A stretch of 64,000 nucleotides of DNA from Paenibacillus sp. LS1. Its GTDB lineage: Bacteria > Bacillota > Bacilli > Paenibacillales > Paenibacillaceae. The stretch lies in NCBI RefSeq assembly GCF_026013365.1, contig NZ_JAPDOE010000001.1:1116001-1180000 (forward strand), written 5' to 3'. Of the stretch, positions 49,681 to 56,974 are shown piece by piece (position 1 is the stretch's first letter; every line of letters begins with the position of its first letter). The notes under the pieces are model-generated. The model was not told the DNA's origin, ran no database searches, and saw only the letters and a program-made list of their open reading frames with translations. Position numbers and translations under genes: made by a program.

Positions 49681-50400
49681 TTAAATGATGTTTATTGACC
49701 TTTTTTTGATTATTTGAAGCATCTTGTTATGATGTTCCTTCACTTGATTGTAGTACCAGGGGCGAGCCTTTCCCTTAGCCACATTGCCTTCCCCCTGATT
49801 GTACGCAATGGTTGCTGTACGAAGATTTCCGTCGTATTTATTCATAAGATACTCCATGTATGTAATGCTTGTACTGATATTCGTTTTGGGCTGATATAAA
49901 TCAATTTTGCTCACACCGAACGCTTTGGCTGTACTTGGAAGAATCTGAAGCAACCCAATCGCTCCATGAGATGATACACTATCATCTAACATTCGGCTCT
50001 CCTGCCACATCATAGCTAGAATCCATACGGAATCGATATCCGTATCCTTCGTGTATTGAGCCACCCACTTCACATACTTCAGTATCTTTGCCCGGCTCAC
50101 TGTTTTCTCATGGTGGAGTTCTATATACTGCTCAAGCATATCCGTCATTTGTATGTGCGCAGGAGCAACCGATTTAACTTTAACTTGCTTCTCTTGCTTC
50201 TCTTGTTTTTCTTGTTTTTCTTGCTTCATTGGTTTTACTGGCTTTACCTGCTCTGCTTCCGTTGCTTGTTTTAATCTCTTGGAGATAACTATTTTTTCGT
50301 CGACGCGTTTGTAATTTCCTGATGCCGATAGACTCCCATATTGCGAAGCTAATATCACAACAGCAATAACAATACCTACTACTCTTTCTAAAGTGAGCAA
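49681..50400 (-). CDS. Membrane-anchored lytic transglycosylase
   Basis: The 239-residue protein has an N-terminal membrane segment (about 8-25), a charged linker with the repeat KQEKQEKQEKQEK (about 60-72) and an SLT (lysozyme-like) domain: MMWQESRM with the catalytic glutamate, HGAIGLLQILPSTAKAFG and IAYNQGEGNV. It would cut peptidoglycan, as in phage tail entry or assembly. The start is TTG at 50398-50400, placed 8-9 bases after AGGAGGTGG. It lies between the sigma factor and unknown small genes of the phage-like block. Confidence 0.9.
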   Translation of the reverse strand: MLTLERVVGIVIAVVILASQYGSLSASGNYKRVDEKIVISKRLKQATEAEQVKPVKPMKQEKQEKQEKQEKQVKVKSVAPAHIQMTDMLEQYIELHHEKTVSRAKILKYVKWVAQYTKDTDIDSVWILAMMWQESRMLDDSVSSHGAIGLLQILPSTAKAFGVSKIDLYQPKTNISTSITYMEYLMNKYDGNLRTATIAYNQGEGNVAKGKARPWYYNQVKEHHNKMLQIIKKRSINII

Positions 50401-50463
50401 CAGATTCGCCCACCTCCTTAATGAAAGCCTCTATATTATAGAAGAAATAATCTTATACCTAAG

Positions 50464-50679
50464 TCAGGATTGATCTTGTTCACTTGGCTGATATACAATG
50501 ATTGCTGCAAATTCCAACGTGTTACTGGATGGATCAACGGTGGAGCTAAACTCCAGTCCGGTAACGAACGTGTGTGGTTTGGATAACATCCATGCGTTGA
50601 TTAATTCTTCCACACCTGCAGCGCTAGCGGACACAAACGTTTTTACAGCTAAATCCGAGGCGTAGTTTAACACTTTCAT
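50464..50679 (-). CDS. Small hypothetical protein (phage-like block)
   Basis: A 71-residue protein, MKVLNYASDLAVKTFVSAS..., with no recognised motif, no membrane helix and an acidic C-terminus. Its ATG overlaps the stop of the upstream gene (ATGA), so the pair is coupled. A sequence like LEFAAIIVYQP suggests a small beta structure, but the function is unknown. Confidence 0.7.
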   Translation of the reverse strand: MKVLNYASDLAVKTFVSASAAGVEELINAWMLSKPHTFVTGLEFSSTVDPSSNTLEFAAIIVYQPSEQDQS

Positions 50680-51050
50680 TGCTCTTTACCAGATGAATCT
50701 TGTTCCTCTTCCTTGTTCTCTTCAATGAGTTGATTAAACTCCTCTTCGGTCAGTTCGTGAATCTCCAACTCGAAAGCACTTGTCAGAATGTAACCCATAC
50801 CATACGTTAAATGAACGTTATAAAATATTTGTGGTTGTTCATGAAAGGTACCCTCTTCATAGTTGAATCCAATAACGGCTTTTTCGTAACCAGCTACACG
50901 ACCAGCAAACCATACGTTAGCCTGGGTTGTTGCGCCAGTTGGCGTCTGTACCTCATGCATATTGGTCGGTGCGTGGATATACTTTCCAATCATACTGGCT
51001 ACAATTTCTTCCGTTAATTTATCTTCTTTTGCTTTGATCATATGTGTCAT
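50676..51050 (-). CDS. Hypothetical protein (phage-like block)
   Basis: The 124-residue product starts MTHMIKAKEDKLTEEIVASM and ends with a glutamate-rich tail (EEFNQLIEENKEEEQ). No known family is recognised. I choose the ATG at 51048-51050, 9 bases after GGAGG, over an in-frame ATG at 51090-51092 that lacks a good site and would sit too close to the predicted transcription start of the promoter at 51103-51133. It is coupled to the next gene. Confidence 0.72.
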   Translation of the reverse strand: MTHMIKAKEDKLTEEIVASMIGKYIHAPTNMHEVQTPTGATTQANVWFAGRVAGYEKAVIGFNYEEGTFHEQPQIFYNVHLTYGMGYILTSAFELEIHELTEEEFNQLIEENKEEEQDSSGKEQ

Positions 51051-51102
51051 CGGATTATTCCTCCATTGAATTAAATTCTGGCGAACATTCATGCCCTTAC
51101 AT

Positions 51103-51133
51103 TCTCTATACGTGTTATCGGATCGGCAGTTAA
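51103..51133 (-). promoter_or_regulatory. Block-specific promoter motif, copy 2
   Basis: On the minus strand TTAAC (51129-51133) and CGTATAGAGA (51103-51112) are 16 bases apart. The -35-like box overlaps the stop codon of the gene upstream (51130-51132). Confidence 0.6.
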
Positions 51134-51513
51134 ATTGAAGGCGCAGATGAAGTGTTTGTTCCGCTGCTTATGACCAAATAGTTCGTCCGCATATGGATTA
51201 CAGCCATGTCGAGATCAGCCACTCGTTTGGAGACAAATTCTTCAATCACAGGCTCCAACTGCGTAAAACCTACACCCAAGATCGGTTTCTTATGAATATA
51301 GGCATGGTGAATGATCACAATATCAGTAGAGGTCAAATGATTATCCAGATTAACCAAAACTGCGTCCGCTTGTAGGACTACTTTCTCGATAATCAAGCCA
51401 TACTCCCTGTTGCTTAAATCAGAAGCTGTCGAAGAATCATGACTTGCCCAAGCGATATCCGAAAATCCCTCCAGATGTTCCATCGCAAATCCTAAAACCA
51501 CCACACTAAGCAT
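51130..51513 (-). CDS. Hypothetical protein, nucleoside-deoxyribosyltransferase-like pattern
   Basis: The 127-residue protein has the pattern DAVLVNLDNHLTSTDIVIIHHAYIHKKPILGVG, recalling nucleoside 2-deoxyribosyltransferase-like proteins (a hydrophobic strand, an N/D-rich loop, a helix, a P-(I/V)-x-G end). The catalytic glutamate typical of that family is not evident, so this is a fold-level guess. ATG at 51511-51513 follows AAAGGCGG. A promoter motif lies directly upstream (51543-51574). Confidence 0.6.
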   Translation of the reverse strand: MLSVVVLGFAMEHLEGFSDIAWASHDSSTASDLSNREYGLIIEKVVLQADAVLVNLDNHLTSTDIVIIHHAYIHKKPILGVGFTQLEPVIEEFVSKRVADLDMAVIHMRTNYLVISSGTNTSSAPSI

Positions 51514-51542
51514 CTTGTTCCGCCTTTCTTACTGTACTAATC

Positions 51543-51574
51543 TCTCTATACGACATAAAAAAGCACCCAGTTAA
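51543..51574 (-). promoter_or_regulatory. Block-specific promoter motif, copy 1
   Basis: On the minus strand TTAAC (51570-51574) and CGTATAGAGA (51543-51552) are 17 bases apart. The -35-like box lies in the loop of the terminator that ends the upstream sigma-like gene. Confidence 0.6.
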
Positions 51575-51580
51575 GGGTGC
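51556..51580 (-). terminator. Terminator of the smaller sigma-factor gene
   Basis: On the minus strand GCACCC-TTAACT-GGGTGC is followed by six T, about 70 bases past the stop codon. Confidence 0.85.
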
Positions 51581-51648
51581 GCTCTCTGTTCTATGTAGGT
51601 TACTGAATCTATCTTCATCAAACTTAGGCTATTAATTGCCATTTATGA

Positions 51649-52215
51649 CTACAATGCTTCGTATTTCTCACGAATCGCTTTCCATAACTGGGATATACGT
51701 GCCTTGGATACACCTAACATTCCTGCAATCTCTACAAATTCATACCCCGAAGTCCGAAGTTTAAAGATTTGCTTCTCTCGTTCATTCAACTTCATATTCT
51801 CCATAATATCTGTTACAAACTCAAAATTCTCATAAGCAAACCCAGCATGACCAAGCGCTAATGCGATATCTGAGCCTTCCGATTCATCGCCACCACCCTG
51901 ATCCGTACACATGATCTGTACAGCGTTAACCACACTGAGATTTTTCTCAGACATGCATTTGCGGTACATGTCCTTGATTTTATTTTCGATAAGATGATCA
52001 ACAAACGTCGACATTTTCGCTTTTTCTGCATCATACTTGTCCAGAGAGTTAACCAGTTTGATCATTATCTCCTGGGTCACATCTTCTTTCTCCATCCCGG
52101 CAAACGTTTTACCTCTAAGCTTGTGACGACACTTCTCCTGAGCTTTGTTCAGGAACATGTCTATATCCCCAATTTCAAATAAATCATCAAAACCCATAGC
52201 AGTTGTAGCAGACAT
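51649..52215 (-). CDS. Sigma-70-family (ECF-like) sigma factor
   Basis: The 188-residue protein has two parts: region 2 (MEKEDVTQEIMIKLVNSLDKYDAEKAKMSTFVDHLIENKIKDMYRK, about 40-85) and region 4 with a helix-turn-helix (LNEREKQIFKLRTSGYEFVEIAGMLGVSKARISQLWKAI, about 143-182), joined by a Gly/Asp-rich linker. This two-domain layout is that of ECF-type or phage late sigma factors. The ATG at 52213-52215 follows GGGGGAAA. It is preceded by a leader of about 290 bases and promoter motif copy 5. It is the best candidate reader of the block-specific promoters. Confidence 0.85.
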   Translation of the reverse strand: MSATTAMGFDDLFEIGDIDMFLNKAQEKCRHKLRGKTFAGMEKEDVTQEIMIKLVNSLDKYDAEKAKMSTFVDHLIENKIKDMYRKCMSEKNLSVVNAVQIMCTDQGGGDESEGSDIALALGHAGFAYENFEFVTDIMENMKLNEREKQIFKLRTSGYEFVEIAGMLGVSKARISQLWKAIREKYEAL

Positions 52216-52510
52216 TATACATTTCCCCCATTAACGATTTAATTATCTGTAGTTCGCATACTTTCTTCACAATCTAGTTGCTATCCAGCATGTTCTTACT
52301 CTACATTCTCCCTATTTCTCCCAAATCTCGCATTCCATATGTAGTCTTGTCACACATAATTGAAGCTAATAAGCCTAATTACATACAAACGATCAGGAAA
52401 CCGCTCCTTTGATCCGCCTCCTCATTCCCATTCGATTACATTCAGAATAACAAATACGAACTAATGTTCGCAACATTTATTTATTTCGTTCGCTTATATG
52501 CCTTTTACTG
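52216..52510 (-). other. Long leader before the smaller sigma-factor gene
   Basis: About 295 AT-rich bases separate promoter motif copy 5 from the sigma gene. I see no ORF with a ribosome binding site and no strong hairpin terminator. An inverted pair (GAACTAATGTTCGC and nearby GCGAAC-like sequence, about 52458-52475) might fold. Confidence 0.4.
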
Positions 52511-52541
52511 ACTATATACGAAGTATACGTTGAAAGGTAAA
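52511..52541 (-). promoter_or_regulatory. Block-specific promoter motif, copy 5 (variant)
   Basis: On the minus strand TTTAC (52537-52541) and CGTATATAGT (52511-52520) are 16 bases apart. It is weaker than copies 1-3 but keeps the CGTATA core and spacing. Confidence 0.5.
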
Positions 52542-52555
52542 GAAGCATTTTATAC

Positions 52556-52622
52556 AAACAAAAAGACCAACACAGAGCGCACCACTGGAAAATACCAAAA
52601 TGGTGGAATGTGTCGGTCTTGG
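52556..52622 (-). terminator. Terminator of the MpsC-like gene
   Basis: On the minus strand AAGACCGACACA pairs with TGTGTTGGTCTT, with inner CCACCA/TGGTG pairing, and is followed by five T. Confidence 0.85.
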
Positions 52623-52812
52623 TCTGACATCTATTTCGTCCCAATTACCGAAGATATGGCCTTCAAGTTCTTTAACAGGGTTATAGGCTTCGTCAAGATT
52701 ATTAATCTATTCAATCGCCATAAGGGTAGTATAAGGAAATATGTAGGATATTGTCAACAACAAAATTAGTTCCTAAGAACCTGTCCAGTATTTAAACGGA
52801 AATTATTAGGTC

Positions 52813-53229
52813 TTAAGGCATGTTTATCTCATCATTTTTCAGCAGCACTTCAACATCCTTGTTCATCTTGAAGACTGTAATCTGTTCCGCAAAATCATGG
52901 CCAAAAAACGTTGTTTCGATGTCTTCAATCTTCAGACCCATGTTGATATAGGAGAAAACGGGATTGAAATCTTCCCTCATCATTAGTGCAAGCTTTACCT
53001 TGTATTCGGCGAAAATTTGACTTGAGTGCGATTGCATATGTTCCAGCATGAATGCTTCAGGCTTGGTGAATTTTGCTGTAAACTTTAAGATGATAAAATG
53101 ATTCATGATGGAGACTCTGGTATCTACCGGCCCGCGTTCAGTAAAATCTTTTCTTATTCTGGATGCCAGCTTTGCGAGCTCTCTTTCCAAGTCTTTTATC
53201 TCAATGTCCCATCCCTCCTTGCCAATCAT
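52813..53229 (-). CDS. DUF2294/MpsC-like protein
   Basis: The 138-residue protein resembles the DUF2294 (MpsC) family: a coiled N-terminus (EIKDLERELAKLASRIRKDFTERGPVDTRV, the family RGP motif), FIILKFTAKFTKPEAFML, and a helix before a final strand pair (EQITVFKMNKDVE). Family members include a component of a cation-translocating membrane-potential system, but a single copy inside a phage-like block need not act that way. The ATG at 53227-53229 follows AAGGGG. It is a single-gene unit with its own terminator. Confidence 0.7.
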   Translation of the reverse strand: MIGKEGWDIEIKDLERELAKLASRIRKDFTERGPVDTRVSIMNHFIILKFTAKFTKPEAFMLEHMQSHSSQIFAEYKVKLALMMREDFNPVFSYINMGLKIEDIETTFFGHDFAEQITVFKMNKDVEVLLKNDEINMP

Positions 53230-53344
53230 CCTGACCCCTTCTACTGCCCTTGAACATATGAATTCAACCTAGTTTAATCAAAACTGCTTATACAAGACAA
53301 GTTTCAATGGATGCATTAAATCAAGTCACTATCAACTTTTCATG

Positions 53345-53375
53345 AAAAAGGAATAGACCCCAGAACTAGGCTTGG
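53345..53375 (-). terminator. Possible terminator after the 65-residue gene
   Basis: On the minus strand ACCCCA...TGGGGT (loop about ten bases) is followed, after a few bases, by a T-run (CCTTTTTC). Strength is moderate. Confidence 0.5.
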
Positions 53376-53468
53376 GGTATATCACTTTATTAACTATATT
53401 TTATAATTATTCAAATAAATTAGAAGTTGATGCTGAAAAACTAACATTAGTTGACGTGAACGCTCTAT

Positions 53469-53666
53469 TTAATTTATCGTTTCATTGGATATCTCTATTT
53501 TGAGCAAGCTAAACGCAACCAGGTTCAAAACGACATTGGCACCATAGTCTCGTTCGATCAAATCGAACGCTTCTTCCGTCGCTCCAACCATGTCTTCCTT
53601 GTCCGAAGTCATCTCGGTAGTGACAATTTCCTCATTATTCAGTGCGAAGGTCAGCCTGTACAGCAT
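53469..53666 (-). CDS. Small hypothetical protein (phage-like block)
   Basis: A 65-residue acidic protein, MLYRLTFALNNEEIVTTEMTSDKEDM..., with no recognised motif. Its start lies inside the upstream gene (32-base overlap) behind an AAGGAGGGG site, which argues for real translation and coupling. Confidence 0.7.
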   Translation of the reverse strand: MLYRLTFALNNEEIVTTEMTSDKEDMVGATEEAFDLIERDYGANVVLNLVAFSLLKIEISNETIN

Positions 53667-53958
53667 CTGTGTTCCCCTCCTTAGAGGTCAATTCAATATT
53701 TCGCACATCGGTAAGATCAATGATATGAACCACATCATCTGTATCTTCCAACGTAATCGATTTCCCTTCGTTCTTGTGTTTGGTGAAAAGTCGGCGATAT
53801 TCTTGCTTAACCTCATCGGCAGTTAATGGAATTTCGCGTACCACCTTATCCGAATCTTTCTCTTTCTGTTGCAATCTAGGATTATCTTCCATCCAGTTTA
53901 CCGTCTTCTTCTTCCCACTTCCCTTGAAATAGAAATGAGCAGTAAGTTCAATATTCAT
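53635..53958 (-). CDS. Hypothetical protein (phage-like block)
   Basis: The 107-residue, charged protein (MNIELTAHFYFKGSGKKKTVNWMED...) is not recognised. It has strands at both ends around a charged helix (ADEVKQEYRRLFTKHKNEG). The ATG at 53956-53958 follows GGGAGGTG. The best copy of the block-specific promoter (54000-54030) lies directly upstream, so it heads a two-gene unit with the 65-residue gene. Confidence 0.75.
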   Translation of the reverse strand: MNIELTAHFYFKGSGKKKTVNWMEDNPRLQQKEKDSDKVVREIPLTADEVKQEYRRLFTKHKNEGKSITLEDTDDVVHIIDLTDVRNIELTSKEGNTDAVQADLRTE

Positions 53959-53999
53959 CGTACAACACCTCCCGGAATAATTACATTCTCATACTACTT

Positions 54000-54030
54000 T
54001 CTCTATACGCCTTGATCATAAAATTGTTAA
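54000..54030 (-). promoter_or_regulatory. Block-specific promoter motif, copy 3
   Basis: On the minus strand TTAAC (54026-54030) and CGTATAGAGA (54000-54009) are 16 bases apart, between the terminator of the tail-like operon and the 107-residue gene. This is the cleanest copy. Confidence 0.65.
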
Positions 54031-54079
54031 TGTTATCTTCATATGTCGATGCGGAATTCACAAATTATTTCGTTGTTAA

Positions 54080-54110
54080 AAGAAAAAAGGACAGCATATG
54101 CTATCCTTCC
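54080..54110 (-). terminator. Terminator of the tail-like structural operon
   Basis: On the minus strand AAGGATAGCAT-ATGCTGTCCTT is followed by TTTTTTC, directly after the last structural gene. Confidence 0.88.
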
Positions 54111-54113
54111 GTA

Positions 54114-54908
54114 TTAGTATTTCTTAACCGCTATGCGATTGCCGGATGAGTCATATATATATTGGAAGTTGATTTGAACAGGTGTTGTTCCCACCCTAGT
54201 GATGGACTTGCCCACCAGTCTTCCCATATCATCATACTGATAGATTGCGTCAACCAAAGTAGGAAGCTGCACGAAGTCCAGACCGTCATATCGATATATC
54301 TCACCAATCGAAATGACCAAGAAGGAATCATCCTGTGCATAACCTTCTGGAGAAGCTGGTAGGGTCAGCACAGGTTCTCTAACCAGCTGCACGGTGTAGT
54401 TGTCTGTAACGACTTGTCGAATAACTCTTCCCTGCATGTCAAAAGCAAAATATGTAACCACATCTGTATAATCCACCAAGTCGCTGATCGATTCCCACGG
54501 ATCAATGACATTAAGGCGTTTTCGTTCAGCCCAAGTCATGCTCACATGCGTTTCTCCATCGATGATCATGTCTGCACTATGGAAGGAGGGATGCTCGTAT
54601 ACCATAATTTCCAACCCGTCAATTGTAAGGATGCCATTGGATTTATAGCTAACATTAGATCCTGTAAGACGCGTATATTCTTCGCCATACATATATAATG
54701 TTGGCAGACTTTGATTACTTTCATCCGCAAGTACCGCATAAATAGCATCCGCTATCCCCTTTGGAGGAAGGTCTTTTTTTGCATTCACTGTTGTAATCGT
54801 ACCTAATGCAATCTTGTCCAATCGAGCATCAAGAGTCCCGCTATCTTCCCTAGCTTCCTTGATCTCGTTTGAAAGCTTGACCACTTTACCATAAGTAATG
54901 ATATCCAT
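54114..54908 (-). CDS. Tail/appendage-like protein ending in YD repeats
   Basis: The 264-residue protein starts with a coiled-coil-like segment (MDIITYGKVVKLSNEIKEAREDSGTL). Its middle is not recognised. The C-terminal 45 residues contain two YD (RHS-type) repeats: YQYDDMGRLVGKS and YIYDSSGNRIAVKKY. Unlike RHS toxins the protein stops right after the repeats. It is the last gene of the structural operon, 12 bases after the preceding gene, and precedes the terminator. Part of a particle surface or an adhesin is the likely role, by inference. Confidence 0.75.
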   Translation of the reverse strand: MDIITYGKVVKLSNEIKEAREDSGTLDARLDKIALGTITTVNAKKDLPPKGIADAIYAVLADESNQSLPTLYMYGEEYTRLTGSNVSYKSNGILTIDGLEIMVYEHPSFHSADMIIDGETHVSMTWAERKRLNVIDPWESISDLVDYTDVVTYFAFDMQGRVIRQVVTDNYTVQLVREPVLTLPASPEGYAQDDSFLVISIGEIYRYDGLDFVQLPTLVDAIYQYDDMGRLVGKSITRVGTTPVQINFQYIYDSSGNRIAVKKY

Positions 54909-54920
54909 GATCGCTGTCTC

Positions 54921-55322
54921 CTATCTGACCGTCAAACCCGTGACTTCAATGGTAAAACCTGAAGGCACGGAACCTGGATTAATGATCTCAAAATGGAAAT
55001 GGGATGTACCATCCTTATCGTCATAAGGTAAATCCACATTGTCGTATATCCCATCTATAAAGTTGCCTGTACTGAATTCTGCTGTATTAAAGTAAAGAAT
55101 GTGGGCTTTTGCTTTAACCGCACGATCCATGATGTGAAGTTCCACATTCGTTTCTTCGGTTGGGATAACACGTACTGTCTTAATCAGAAAACGCGGGCTT
55201 TCCATGGGGAGCGAAACGATTAATGTTTCTCCCCCACCGTTTAGTGCTTCAACCACATGAGACAATTCTACCTGCTTGTACACATCTTTCAGCTCCTGCA
55301 TAATTCGCCATGTTTTGTTCAC
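54921..55322 (-). CDS. Hypothetical beta-rich protein (phage-like block)
   Basis: The 133-residue protein (MNKTWRIMQELKDVYKQVELS...) is predicted to be mostly beta strands, with sequence such as FHFEIINPGSVPSGFTIEVTGL. No family is recognised. The start is GTG at 55320-55322 after GGAGGAG; it overlaps the upstream stop (GTGA). Its place in the structural operon suggests a particle component. Confidence 0.72.
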   Translation of the reverse strand: MNKTWRIMQELKDVYKQVELSHVVEALNGGGETLIVSLPMESPRFLIKTVRVIPTEETNVELHIMDRAVKAKAHILYFNTAEFSTGNFIDGIYDNVDLPYDDKDGTSHFHFEIINPGSVPSGFTIEVTGLTVR

Positions 55323-56155
55323 CGGTCACTCCTCCTGCGTATTGGAATATAGGTAGCAGGGTACCTTCGTGGCAATATCGTGGTTGGTACAGTTGGTTCT
55401 ATGTTGTCTCCTTGACCAGAAAGATAGCCTTGAAACTCATTCATTTCGTCTTTGTAAATGTGCTTTACAATATATTGAATTTTTGCATTCTCCGATGAGG
55501 CAGGGGTTCTCTGACCTACAATAATTGATCGAATAACTCCCTTGAATGAATCCTTTGAAGGCAAAACAATATTGGTAACATGTACCCAACGACCATTTGC
55601 TTGCTTCGTTAAAGAGCCCTGATAACCTGCCATACGAAGATTACCTGTGAATCGAGCTTCTGGCGTGTTATGCACTGGAAGATAACCCACGCTATCGTAA
55701 ATGCTTATCTCTTTAGTATGGCTTATTATTGCACCATGGGTGTCAGTCAACATAAAACGGCCTGTATAATACTGAGGGAGATCCTCCTGATCATACCCCC
55801 AAATGGAATAAATATTTTGCTCCGATGGGTTCTCTGAAGTGAGATGATGAAGCTTTCCAACCGTGTACTCGTACTGGACTCCCTTGAGCTTCAGCTGCCC
55901 CGTTTTGCCGGAGCTTTTGCTCGTATTCAGGGACAAAGATTGCGTCGCCATGGAACGATATGGACCCTGAGCGTATGTGTAAAGTACGCCTGAATTATGT
56001 TGCTGGCCTGCTCTCTCAGGGTCATAGCTAGAGCTCGCCTTTGTTCTATTAGAATAATAAGTACTGCTTAGATATGTATAAAGAACTCCTGAATTACGCT
56101 TGATGCTTGCTCGTTGAGGCGTATAAATGGATCTCTCTATCCCTGCTACAGCCAT
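55319..56155 (-). CDS. Appendage-like protein with internal NSGVLYTY repeats
   Basis: The 278-residue protein has a low-complexity N-terminal third with two clear copies of a motif of about 33 residues (NSGVLYTYLSSTYYS and NSGVLYTYAQGPYRS) and a third degenerate one (KGVQYEYTVGKLHH). A globular part follows, and the end is basic (PRRYPATYIPIRRRSDR). No family is recognised. ATG at 56153-56155 follows GGAGGAGGG. It lies downstream of the three paralogous fibre-like genes. Confidence 0.72.
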   Translation of the reverse strand: MAVAGIERSIYTPQRASIKRNSGVLYTYLSSTYYSNRTKASSSYDPERAGQQHNSGVLYTYAQGPYRSMATQSLSLNTSKSSGKTGQLKLKGVQYEYTVGKLHHLTSENPSEQNIYSIWGYDQEDLPQYYTGRFMLTDTHGAIISHTKEISIYDSVGYLPVHNTPEARFTGNLRMAGYQGSLTKQANGRWVHVTNIVLPSKDSFKGVIRSIIVGQRTPASSENAKIQYIVKHIYKDEMNEFQGYLSGQGDNIEPTVPTTILPRRYPATYIPIRRRSDR

Positions 56156-56167
56156 ATTCTCCCTCCT

Positions 56168-56959
56168 CTACTGCATCAATACAGCTACGGTGTTACCCGG
56201 TAGGAAGCTTGAACCTCCTGTGGTCAGAGAATATACCTTGTATGTCTTGTTGGCCACTGTAATCTCATCTCCGTGGCTTACACCTGCTGCAGGTGCAAAG
56301 TAAATATCATGCAATTCACCTCGCGGACCTTCTGCATTATTGGCCATAATACATGGCGAGAGATGGTAGAGTGCTCCCCACCCCGGATTGGTCGGTACCA
56401 TCGCGGAGTATGATTTGTACACGTTATTGGTCTGAATGTTATCCAGATCCTTGACTGTACGTATTCCATTGAATCCCTGGTAGCTCACTCCGATCCCTTG
56501 AGCACCCGAGTGATTTTCTTGGGAATAGCGGTACATCAGACCGAAATACCCCAAATTAGATATCCCTGTTACCGAGTTCACATCCCCCGCCAACCACATG
56601 ATGACACGATCTGCTGTAACCGATACCTGGTAGTCTGTTAAGAGGTTGGAATCAACAAGAGATGTATGGCAGTAGAAATTCCGTGTAGTAAACATTTTCC
56701 CTTCCGGAATACTCCCGTCAGCAAGTAATATATCTTCTGCTGAAGTTACCGTGATGTAATTGCCGTTTAATTCCTTGGTATTTCCTTTCTCAAACTTAAT
56801 AAATAACTTATCTTTTCCTGTTGAGCCCACTGATTTCATGACGAGGATATCCGATGTTTCAAAATAGATCGACCAAGGCGAGGACGCAATTCCCTTGAAG
56901 CCATTAATTAACGCTTGAAATAACAGATTCATTTTGACTTTACCACTGAAGAATGACAT
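56168..56959 (-). CDS. Fibre-like protein, third paralogue
   Basis: The 263-residue protein is the shortest of three tandem paralogues. Its C-terminal half keeps the shared segment AEGPRGELHDIYFAPAAGVSHGDEI...KTYKVYSL, which in the other two reads AEGxRGxFxxx...DxxQ/H-PDG...YxVFHV. The N-terminal part differs and begins MSFFSGKVKMNLLFQAL. No known family is recognised. ATG at 56957-56959 follows AGGAGG. Confidence 0.72.
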   Translation of the reverse strand: MSFFSGKVKMNLLFQALINGFKGIASSPWSIYFETSDILVMKSVGSTGKDKLFIKFEKGNTKELNGNYITVTSAEDILLADGSIPEGKMFTTRNFYCHTSLVDSNLLTDYQVSVTADRVIMWLAGDVNSVTGISNLGYFGLMYRYSQENHSGAQGIGVSYQGFNGIRTVKDLDNIQTNNVYKSYSAMVPTNPGWGALYHLSPCIMANNAEGPRGELHDIYFAPAAGVSHGDEITVANKTYKVYSLTTGGSSFLPGNTVAVLMQ

Positions 56960-56974
56960 GTATAGGAAACCTCC

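Noticed and set aside
49626..49690. A sixth copy of the block promoter before the larger sigma factor (TTAAC-N16-TATAAG)
   Set aside because: Spacing fits but the CG of the CGTATA core is missing; chance match in AT-rich DNA is likely.
52530..52769. A 79-codon plus-strand open frame between the sigma-factor and MpsC-like genes
   Set aside because: Its first part is the terminator hairpin of the neighbouring gene and no ribosome binding site precedes it.
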